Positions 55,840-64,000 of a DNA stretch of 64,000 nucleotides are shown here, one piece after another (positions within the stretch are counted from its first letter, which is position 1; each line of letters begins with the position of its first letter). The translations under genes and the position numbers were made by a program. The stretch covers positions 41,773 through 105,772 of the forward strand of contig VTPC01089958.1 of the NCBI GenBank assembly GCA_011009095.1, written 5' to 3'. This DNA comes from Ignelater luminosus (taxonomy: Eukaryota > Arthropoda > Insecta > Coleoptera > Elateridae). The notes under the pieces are model-generated. The model ran no database searches and was not told the DNA's origin. It worked only from the letters and a program-made list of their open reading frames with translations.

Positions 55840-57550
55840 TAAAACCGAAAGCAAAATCTTGCTCTTTGTTTGTTTTTAGTACGTCTGGAGTCTATCATGA
55901 CCAATTTTATAGATCATTTTAGATCTCCATCCCGTATTGCCATTTTCTTGACTGTGGTATTCGTTTTTTTCTTCCCTTTACAGATTTTTATCAGTTTCTT
56001 TTTTGCTGTCGGTAATATATATGTACTTTGACGTTGGTTCTATTTAATTTTAATTAATCTTGCCTTGATATTATTTATTAAATCAACCAATTAAGTCAAT
56101 TTTCCAGACAGAAGCAAAAGTTTCTGTCTGAATATCATCGTATGTTGCTCTCCTTGCACGTTATTGGCTCAAAAGAGAACATTTACCATTTTACGTACGT
56201 TTTATACTTATTGTCCTGACTTTTTCTATTTTTACTTATATTTCTTCATATCTATTCTGAGCAATAGAAATCTTCTCTTTCATTAAGTGTTTGAGACTGT
56301 AGGGCGCGCAGTTGTATTTCGACAAGTATTGACTATTAAATCAGGACAGTGGCCAACAATAGGGCACTAGAAGATTCCATTCCAAACAGGAAATAACTCA
56401 AGGAAAAAGAAACAGTGGTAAAAAGTAAATGGTACGCATTCGAGCTGGCAAACTTTGGACAACTTTTCTAGAGAGACTTGGTATGAATTATTTTCTCGAT
56501 ACTACGTATTGTAGTGCGGAGTTCTGTATTTCCGTTTAAAATATTAATTTAGTTTTTTTCTGAGAACTAAGTTGAGCGTGTGAAACTTTTGACTTAAAGG
56601 GGATCGAATATTCCATGGCGTATGATTCTTGGGTTCCTGCGTTTCAAAATTTTTTTCATTTAGTGAGACTTACGTTGACAATGAGCTATCTGTCTGTTAG
56701 AAACCTTAAAAGTGTTTTACAGACAAAACGGGATTTTATGACCTACTAGCGGTAACCTGAACAGTAAATAGATGTGCCAGCAAGCTTACTCAAACCGGAA
56801 ATGGGGGTGGTCCAAAGACAGTGAGTCTCTATGGCTTTGTATACCTGTACATACTATAAAAGAAGTTTTGGGCAGCGCATAAAAACATAATCTGAGTCAA
56901 GATCTAGGAGTGCCAGCTGCAAGAGTCTTGTTGAGGCAAAGGGAGTTCTGCAATCAATCTGCCTGCCTTGATTTTAAGATAGTTTTCTGTGTAGATAAAC
57001 TAAATTACTATGGGTGGTACTCGGTATAAATCAATAATTGCAAAAGTAGCTAAAGAAATGACCAAAATACAGTCCTAAGTCCGTTCTCTGTAAATTTGAA
57101 ACAAAAATAACATAAAGTGATAATACTGAAGTAACATAGAATAGGTAAGTCTATGTGTAGGATTAATTTTATTTACAAATTCTGGGAAGAATCTAATACT
57201 TGATTAAAGCTGAGTTTCTCAGCGTTTGACCAGATAAATTACTGAAAACTATTTTTTTTCTGGTACGAACCCTAACAGGTTCCAAATCTTGATTTATCAG
57301 AGTACCATCTATAATTGAAGGAGTAAATTTTAATTTACCAAATTTTGAATGTCTGGCCTGCATTTAACGTATTTAACTAATTAAGTGTTCAAAAATGGAA
57401 ATGTAAATTTGGCAAAGTTACATCTTAAAAATGCTGATAAAGCATCAATTACAAGACCTACGGTACAGTCCGTCCATACGCTTTAAAATGAAAAAGGGGA
57501 AAGTAAAACACTAGAATGACCTACGCCTCTTTTTGGTCTCTGTGACAACG
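55840..57550. other. intronic DNA, no gene recognised
   Basis: 1.7 kb of moderately AT-rich sequence without readable protein motifs, terminal repeats or arrays. Confidence 0.5.
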
Positions 57551-57559
57551 TAAGTTCTT

Positions 57560-58133
57560 TGGTGGCCAAGAAGAAAAAAACTCGATAAATTGGTGGTAAT
57601 ATGTTTTTACAACTTCTACTTTTATATCTTTGGGGATCTCTTCCTTTCTAAAAAAGATTGACTTTAAGCTATTTAGCATTCTTCCCGCCATACTCGTTCT
57701 TTTGCTTATTGCTTTGTCTAACTTTCCTCTGCTTTCGATAATTGTTCCCAGATATTTAAATTAGTTTACTTGTTCTATTCTGATATTTTCTATTGTGATG
57801 TTGTGTTTTATTTTCAACTGCTATTATCATGGACGTTTCGTTAATATTTATCTTCATATTTTTCTTCGCCATTTCTTCATTGAAGATATTCAAGTATATT
57901 GCAGGATTTGTTCCAACTCTGCTCATAACACAATATCATCAGCAAACAACATTTCTGATACATTTATCCTCTGCATTTTCCAGTTTTCTGTCTGTAAAGT
58001 TTTCATTCTTTTCTTAGCTTTCTTTACTACTTCATCCAGTACTTCACTCAGTATTCATCCCTGTCTTAGTCCCTCTTTGTTTCTAAGCTCCCGCAATTTT
58101 GAGTTTTGAGTTCTGATAATATTTTTGGTGTTT
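57560..58133 (-). pseudogene. LINE reverse transcriptase fragment
   Basis: On the minus strand: TQNSKLRELRNKEGLRQG, a stop, SEVLDEVVKKAKKRMKTLQT, NVSEMLFADDIVLCAELEQI with FADD catalytic box (about 57945), then FKYLGTIIESRGKLDKAISK and KEEIPKDIKVEVVK. This is the palm-to-thumb region of an RTE-like element, distinct in sequence from those at 21.5 and 36.7 kb. Both ends are lost. A Mutator-like relic borders it on the upstream side. Confidence 0.8.
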
Positions 58134-58904
58134 TCATACATTACTTTGATTGATTGATTCCTGGTGTTGTAAGCTAGCTACATATTTTTTGAAATGTTCG
58201 CCAGGACTAGTACTGGTGATTTGTTTCCAGGTCTCTGACTGCCTGCCAATCCCATTGTTATATCGCAGTCCTGATATATCGTTCAATCGTTTCCCTGCAT
58301 TGAATTTACATAAAATTGACATAAATTTACTTTAATAATTTTCTCGAGTTAATCACTCATGACATACATTAAATTATTAATGACGTCTTTACAATAGTTC
58401 ATATTACAATTTAAATTAATTAAATTAATTTAAAAATCTTTGCCGCAGGTAGGATTCGAACCTACGTAACCTTATCTCGCGTAAGGTGCACTAACCAACT
58501 GTGCTACCGAGGTAAAGATTTTTCTGAACAGACTGTATGGCATTGGTGGAATGTCCATAATAGCCAAACGTTCTTTTAAGTTATTATGTGTACTTCCCGT
58601 GGAAATTGTGCCCCATACAGCAGCAACATTAATTTTTTCCTTTCCGTCATCGTTCTGAGGATGTGTACTTTTCTTTATTTCAAAGCCACAAAAATTGCAT
58701 TTAAAAGTAATGTCGCTAACCAAACCCCTCCTTTGTTCTTGTATTGGCTCCAATGTGCCAGCAGTACATTTCTTGCTTGCCATGGTTCAGCTGCAACTGC
58801 ATAGCCCAATTTAGCACATATTGCAAATCTACAATTTTATGTCCCTTAATTTTGTTTTCTTGGCATTGTTCAACTTCTATTTCAATATCATTGTTCCATA
58901 ACAC
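58134..58904 (-). pseudogene. Mutator-like transposase relic, copy 2
   Basis: From 58900: GHKIVDLQYVLNWAMQLQLN, then in a new frame KKCTAGTLEPIQEQRRGLVS, FKCNFCGFEIKKSTHPQNDD, INVAAVWGTISTGSTHNNLK and ERLAIMDIPPMPYSLFRKI. This is the N-terminal half of Mutator-like transposases of insects, with a CxxC zinc site. At that point (58523) a tRNA-like sequence intrudes. Farther on, at 58322-58134, comes FNAGKRLNDISGLRYNNGIG, WKQITSTSPGEHFKKY, which corresponds to the C-terminal GGKR..RGSY block of copy 1. The catalytic middle is deleted. Same family as 52209-52835. Confidence 0.6.
58441..58513 (-). tRNA. tRNA-like sequence, probably a pseudogene or SINE head
   Basis: Read on the minus strand, 73 nt fold as a cloverleaf. 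The D arm is GCAC..GTGC, the anticodon stem CCTTA/TAAGG, and the T arm GTAGG TTCGAAT CCTAC. The A box TAGCACAGTTGG and B box GGTTCGAATCC are good RNA polymerase III promoter elements. The acceptor stem ACCTCGG/CTGCGGC has two mismatches and a G-U pair. Position 33 is G instead of U, and the anticodon would be CGA although the variable arm has only 4 nt. It is therefore unlikely to be a working tRNA. The flanks AAAAATCTTT and AAAGATTTTT extend the acceptor stem. Confidence 0.7.
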
Positions 58905-58962
58905 TACAAAACTTTATGGTTATTTTGTTTAATTTTTTTAATATCAAATGTCATATTACCTA

Positions 58963-59391
58963 TCATTGTTTTTTTGTTATGAAAGAATATTCATGTAATG
59001 TATGCGGTGACTGTTGTGGAGAAGGAGTTGTGCTGGTAGTTGTTTCAGTATGTACTGTTATAGGCTCTTCTTGCAGTACAACATGCTGCGTTATCGATTC
59101 TTCGGTGTCGTTCGAAGTTATTATCTCTTCTTTTGTTATGTATGAATATGCATGTAATTCATGCGATGACTGCTGTGAAGAAGTAGTTGTGCTGGTTCTT
59201 GTTTTAGTATGTACCATTGTAGGATCTTCCTGTAACACAGCACGCTTCGTTATTAGTTTTTCAATCTCATTTGAAGTCGTTATCTCTTCAACATCATTTG
59301 AAAAGTAATCATGGACATGTCGAACGTTGTTGCTAAAACAAAAAATGTAATTCCTTTGGCCTATATTTTTCCAGAGAAAAGGCATATTCAA
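58963..59391 (-). CDS. open frame with two 53-residue repeats
   Basis: The frame encodes 142 residues. After KNIGQRNYIFCFSNNVRHVH two 53-residue repeats follow. The first starts EEITTSNEIEKLITKRAVLQ, the second EEIITSNDTEESITQHVVLQ. Each holds a Thr-rich TSTTxSxQQS segment and ends YSYITK or YSFITK. A partial third repeat may precede the first (HVHDYFSND). The substitutions keep the frame, and the divergence looks like that of a protein repeat. It ends 55 bp before the Mutator-like relic on the same strand and may be an N-terminal part of it, or an independent Thr-rich gene. It is not recognised. Confidence 0.4.
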   Translation of the reverse strand: MNMPFLWKNIGQRNYIFCFSNNVRHVHDYFSNDVEEITTSNEIEKLITKRAVLQEDPTMVHTKTRTSTTTSSQQSSHELHAYSYITKEEIITSNDTEESITQHVVLQEEPITVHTETTTSTTPSPQQSPHTLHEYSFITKKQ

Positions 59392-59419
59392 GAGAATTAA
59401 TAATGTTACAGGACTATTA

Positions 59420-59990
59420 TATTATTTAGCTTCGCACTCTTATTTCTCTCCATGCTACGCATATCGGGAAATAATACAGCTCCGCTATAAAGAATGTCTT
59501 CTCTACCTACTATAAATAATAATCTAATAGTTACAACTATTTACAATAAAAAACAGCCAAAAAGCAACTTCACTCAATAGCACTAGTAATAAAATTATCT
59601 ATTTACACTATTTATTCCTGGAAAGTGCAGTATTACCTGTAAAATGCACGTAAAATTAATTAATTTTATTCCTAAATAATAATGTCCTGCACTAAATCAC
59701 AAACTTCCACTGCCTCAAAGCTTATAATAATCACAGATTACCGTCCGTGCTTTGTAACTAAAATATGTAATAAATAATAATGCAACAAAGCAACTTTTTC
59801 GATTATGCGGTACCTGAAAGCATGTAAAACCAGTAGGTAGAAGAAAAGGGATTAACTTACCGTTATCTTCCTTACACCCTCGAACAATTTCCAAAATTCA
59901 AAAACATCACCCTCACCACATTTGCGTCACGGTGACATCTGTTGAGATAATTAGACATTATTTTGACTGTTAGTACCAATTTTTACCGTT
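59420..59990. other. AT-rich spacer
   Basis: I see no gene, array or terminal repeat in it. Confidence 0.5.
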
Positions 59991-59999
59991 GGTGGTAAT

Positions 60000-61870
60000 A
60001 TTCCTTCTTTATCCTTTAGGTTCTTCATTAGTACTGTTTTTTCTTTCATAATTGCTGTATAGTTCTATAATATAGTTTTTCGTTCTCTCTCTCTTCAAGT
60101 TTTGTCCAAATCTTATCCATGATATTTTTTCGCCTCTTTTACTAGTTTTTTCTTTTCCTTATAGTTATCATAATGCTCCTGATTAATTGAGTTTAGGTAA
60201 TTCCTTTTCAGCTATTTCTTCTCTTTTATTAATTTTTGTAATTTTTGTGGTTTCGTAGCACTCCCTTGTTGGTTGCAGGATAATTGTCTGAAACTGTTTC
60301 CATCTGTTTTTTATCTCTATCGGTTTCCTTTGTTCTATGAATTTCTTTCGTAGTAGTTCTTGGATTTTGTTTTTATAAGTGTCTTCTTTAAGTTTGTGGC
60401 ATTTTACTTTTTCTTTTATTTTTGTTTTCCTGTCTTTCTTTAGTTCTTCCATTACCTTTTTTAGGTCTAATCTTGGTAGGTAATGGTCACTACCTATTTC
60501 TGCTTACCTTGTAACCTTTGCGTGGTATATATCTTTCCATCTATGTTTACAGACTAGGAAATAATCTATTATTGATTTTTGTTCTATTTCCGGATTAACT
60601 GTCGTATATCTATGTATATCTTTATGTGTAAATTTAGTATAGGCAATCATGAGATCATTTTCCATGCATAAGTTTATAATTCGTTCCCTATCGTTGTTTT
60701 TTCCTTCCTTTCCCATTATTCTTACAAAACCGTTGTTTTGGTTCCGCACTCTTTCGTTCAGGTTTCCCATAATAATAATATTATCGTCTTCTTTATCTAT
60801 GTCTTCCTGTAAGCGTTCGAAGTACTCGTCTTTCTCTTCTTTTTTTGTGTTTTCATTTTTACTGTATGTGACTATTAGTAACCAAATTTCTTCATTTATT
60901 AATTTGATTTTACACTTAGTATTTTTTTGTTGACATATCTTTTTTCCATGACTATGTAAGCCAGTGGTATTTGTGTATTATTACTATGCCTTTTTGTTTC
61001 TTTTTTGTTTCAGTTATTCCTAGGAACTCTATTCTATGTTTTATCATTTCTTCTACAATTTCTTCTGCTTTTCCATTTATGCTTCTTGTGTTCCAAATTC
61101 CAATCCAAACTTTTCTTCTTTTCTTAATCTTTACAATATTTGCGTCCCTATTCTTTGCCCTGTTCGTCTTCTGTATTCTTCTCCTTGGTTTGTGGATTTT
61201 TAGTGTTTTGTTCTTTTGGAAGTGGCCTGTTCTTTGAGCTTATCCTCATTTTCATTCCACTTCCATTCTTTCCCGTTTATTATTATTTTCTTTCTTTTAG
61301 TTTCCTCCTTCATTGCTTGTTTTATAATTTCCTTTTGTATATCTTTTTCTCTCTTTGTTAGATCGGATTCGGTACAAATTTTGTGTTCCTCAACGTTCCT
61401 AAGTTTGCTTTTATTTCTAAGAATATCTGTTTTGTCCGTTAAGTTTTTTGCTTCCATTCGGCACGCTTATCTCCCATTTTATCTGCGTTTCTCAGTTTAA
61501 TTTTTACTTCTAAATGCCTTTCTATAAAATACTCAATTCGTTCCTTCAGCGCCTTGTTATTATTTGCAACGACCGGTAGACTCCTCTAATTTTTCTATTC
61601 CCTTCCAGTTTTTCATTTTTCACTTTCAATTCTCTGATTATGTTAAACCTTGCCTTTTGTTTCTTTCTCGTACATTTTATTTCTTTCACCAGCTTGTAAT
61701 TTTTATTCATTAATTCTTTCATCATGAACATCAACGCTTTTTTATTGTTCGACCGTTGTTTAGTTGGCGACCTTCTTATTATTTTACTTCTCTCAAAGGC
61801 TTTTTTTTCTTCTCTTTCTCTTTTTCTATCACTACTTTCAAAATCCTCTCTCACCGCGCCCCGTACGCCT
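60000..61870 (-). mobile_element. RTE-like LINE, 5' half (coiled-coil region and endonuclease)
   Basis: Reading down the minus strand: a coiled-coil, Lys/Glu-rich region (61854-61546: MKELMNKNYKLVKEIKCTRK, and 61457-61200: EKDIQKEIIKQAMKEETKRK). Next IGIWNTRSINGKAEEIVEEM-like text at about 61100. The endonuclease follows at 60770-60504: MGNLNERVRNQNNGFVRIMG, GKEGKNNDRERIINLCMEND, FTHKDIHRYTTVNPEIEQKS and IIDYFLVCKHRWKD. Then DHYLPRLDLKKVMEELKKD and, at 60452-60183, the linker with NRWKQFQTIILQPTRECYET. The reverse transcriptase is missing. It may be the same family as the 21.5-24.4 kb LINE, which keeps the opposite half. Confidence 0.8.
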
Positions 61871-63218
61871 TCCTAGTTGCACCCCATCACGACTTTTGCT
61901 GTTTATTTTCTTTCTTTTTATTTTTTATCTATTCCTGTCCTGTGAATAAAACCTCAGTAAATAAAATATTCCGACAAATATTTACCAAATTTTTAACTTC
62001 CAAGAGAGATTTCTAATTTTGCCTAAGGACTAACAAGCCCTTATTAGAAACAGATGAAGATTTTACAAGAAAGAATTAAATGTGCGAAGCCTATTTCTAG
62101 TAATACCTTACAGGTTTGAAATTTAGTAACAGGCATATTAAAATTCTTTTTAGTTTGCTACTTAAATATTGCTAGGATTGCAGGAAATTTAAAATGATCT
62201 AACAAGTGAAGTGAATCTGATTCTATATTTCACATTTTGCTTTTAGATCAATTTTATAGAATGTACTTTCTGTTGCACTAAACAAAAATAAAATGTTAGG
62301 AGGAAATTCTTAATAAAAAATAATTTTTCAGTCGGTTGGAACTTTATTCTAGAATATTTAATATTCCAGACTTTTACAGCCTTCCAGTGAAAAATGATAC
62401 CGCTATTTTTATGTAATATAATTAATAAATTAAAATAAATTAGTGTTGAAAGCAAAATAAATTGTTATTGTGAATTATTATCAAACGATTTTTCTTCTTT
62501 TATAAATTCACAAAAGATCTAGCAGACTTGTATCGAAAAAAGTGGCATTAAAACGCAATTAAAACTCTTTTTTTTATTTTAAAACATCCATTCAAAGCTA
62601 TAAAATTATAAAAAAGTGAGCTACTAAAATATCTCACAGCTAAAATAAAAATGATTAATAGAAGTAAATTTCGTAAAGAAGTCAAACTAACCTTGATAAA
62701 AAAGATCCTTTTTCTGTTTGGCTAATGGAAAATCCTAATGGAGAATTACTGCAAGATCTACTGTTACACCCTTTTACGTTAAGTAGAAACGATTTTTTTC
62801 TCTGTTTTTGGACTCTCGTTTTTTTGTTAGAAGCTTGAAAGAAAATTGCAATAAATTCTTATTATCATCGCAAAAGGTGCATATTGCCTCCCTTTCTTCA
62901 CTTCTGTTCGAACTACATATAAGCGCACAGTAAAATAATGGAAAAAGGAAAAAAACCATAAAAGTTACACTAAAAACTAAAAACAAAGAAATAAAAGTTT
63001 TATAGTAGTCCCTCTACATGCACGCTCTTTTATGAAAGCGAACTAGACGTCCTACCAGAGTTTAATATTCATATCATGCACGAGTGGTCCCTAGGGAATA
63101 CTTGCTGCTATCTGTTTGAGTTTGATGCAAGTACTCACTGTAAAATAAAATACGTCAACGTTCTGTTGAGATAAAATTTCTATATTTATACATCAAGAGG
63201 AATTATATTAACTGTATC
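61871..63218. other. end of intron 2
   Basis: AT-rich DNA with no recognised gene or repeat. A weak pyrimidine tract and TTTTTAACAG form the acceptor of exon 3. Confidence 0.5.
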
Positions 63219-63230
63219 TATTTTTAACAG

Positions 63231-63428
63231 GCTCTCAATGGATTACAAGAAAATTGAGTCAAGCGCCATCTAGTTTCGTGCAATCTCGTTCTAAATATCA
63301 TCGTAACTGTCAGGGATCAACGCCGCTTGAGCCTGGGGAAACAAAAAAACATCGACTTACTTCGCGTAAGAGTCCGTTAAGAAGTCCAAGGAGCAAAAGT
63401 CCTGACAGGAGATCTAACTTGTCTTTCG
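63231..63428 (+). CDS. host gene, exon 3 (basic, Ser-Pro-rich)
   Basis: The exon lies between TATTTTTAACAG and a consensus GTAAGTTTTC donor, 198 nt, entering and leaving in phase 1. Continued from exon 2 it encodes 66 residues: GSQWITRKLSQAPSSFVQSR, SKYHRNCQGSTPLEPGETKK, HRLTSRKSPLRSPRSKSPDR and RSNLSFG. The four Ser-Pro steps among Lys/Arg are likely phosphorylation sites, and the segment looks disordered. Its GC content is well above that of the introns. The phase match on both sides makes a chance exon unlikely. Function is unknown. Confidence 0.75.
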
Positions 63429-63896
63429 GTAAGTTTTCTCTAGATACCTGTTTTTTCTTGTAGCTTTTTTATTTTGAGTTGTAGTTCGTATTAAAGTACG
63501 ACCGAGCGAACATTTCTAGATTCGCAATTCTAAATTGGCCCTAATTTTTCTCCTTTTTCTTTCAGTTAGTTTGAGTGTAATAAAAACAGGAGAATTACAT
63601 CGGTTCACAAGTATACGAATGATGTTTTATAATGTGACTCTGTTGTTTTTTTATGCGAGGTTTTGTGAAAATTTTATTACATTAAAGTGAAATAAAGTAA
63701 TAGACGGTATATTTGGCAAAATTAACCTTCTTTTTAAACGCATAATTTCTTATGGAAAAACAAGAAATATTCAAAAAGTTTTGTTTAAATTTTAAAGTAT
63801 ACTATATTACCAAGAAGTACTTAAATCTAACTAAATTAAAGAAGTCAATTTAGCAACTATAAAATTATATTTCTAAACTTTGAATTTCATCACCAG
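63429..63896. other. intron 3
   Basis: 468 bp, AT-rich, from GTAAGTTTTC to TTTCATCACCAG. No repeat is evident; its small size contrasts with introns 1 and 2. Confidence 0.65.
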
Positions 63897-64000
63897 AGCC
63901 CGGATCTGTATGCAAAAACACTGCGCGAAATATACGCATGTACATGCAGGAATTATATGCAAAATATGAAATGCCACTGGTTTTGAAGAAAACGCCATTA
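63897..64000 (+). CDS. host gene, exon 4 (continues past the window)
   Basis: After the acceptor CATCACCAG, the 104 bases to the window end stay open in the frame set by exon 3 and encode EPGSVCKNTARNIRMYMQEL, then YAKYEMPLVLKKTPL. The helix-like NIRMYMQELYAKYEMPL segment is the first part of the protein that looks folded. The exon is cut by the window edge, so its donor and the rest of the protein are unseen. Confidence 0.65.

Noticed and set aside
60649..62016. Plus-strand Phe-rich frames
   Set aside because: Same cause: antisense of the minus-strand LINE.

Overview
The window is AT-rich eukaryotic DNA from an arthropod, most likely an insect. The evidence is the mixture of repeats: several mariner lineages, piggyBac, pogo, Mutator-like/YqaJ, Ty3/gypsy, BEL/Pao and RTE-like LINE sequences, all decayed. 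There are no operons or bacterial-type genes. Almost every open frame is a transposon relic.

The main host feature is one gene on the plus strand. Four exons splice together in phase: exon 1 (13990-14085, start codon, in-frame stop just upstream), exon 2 (30275-30389), exon 3 (63231-63428) and exon 4 (63897 to the window end). Together they encode 171 residues of an unrecognised N-terminus with a basic Ser-Pro-rich segment. Introns 1 and 2 (16.2 and 32.8 kb) hold nearly all the mobile DNA; intron 3 is 468 bp.

Upstream of the gene (1-13.9 kb) lie a mariner-like relic and an inverted duplication. Its arms (about 4.56-5.43 and 8.49-9.34 kb) each carry a core promoter and the signal-peptide first exon of a small secreted protein, with the same premature TAG in both. 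Between the arms are a copy of an uncharacterised repeat-borne gene family (family A) and an internally deleted mariner. Outside the left arm is a 21-bp minisatellite of six units. Outside the right arm is a 3.3-kb degenerate 41-bp satellite with a 176-177-bp higher-order repeat.

Intron 1 (14.1-30.3 kb) holds a pogo element with terminal repeats and TA target sites, a hairpin MITE, LTR-like and gypsy fragments, a minus-strand LINE in two pieces, and mariner and piggyBac relics. Intron 2 (30.4-63.2 kb) holds a gypsy element whose reverse transcriptase lacks its catalytic box, a nearly full-length LINE, an LTR element with both LTRs and a 4-bp target duplication in which a PolB-type polymerase fragment occupies the place of the reverse transcriptase, a TIR element, family B, two Mutator-like/YqaJ relics (one invaded by a tRNA-like sequence), family A copy 2, another mariner and further LINE pieces.

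No transposon here looks able to encode an intact protein set. Family names come from reading translations by eye; no search was run.
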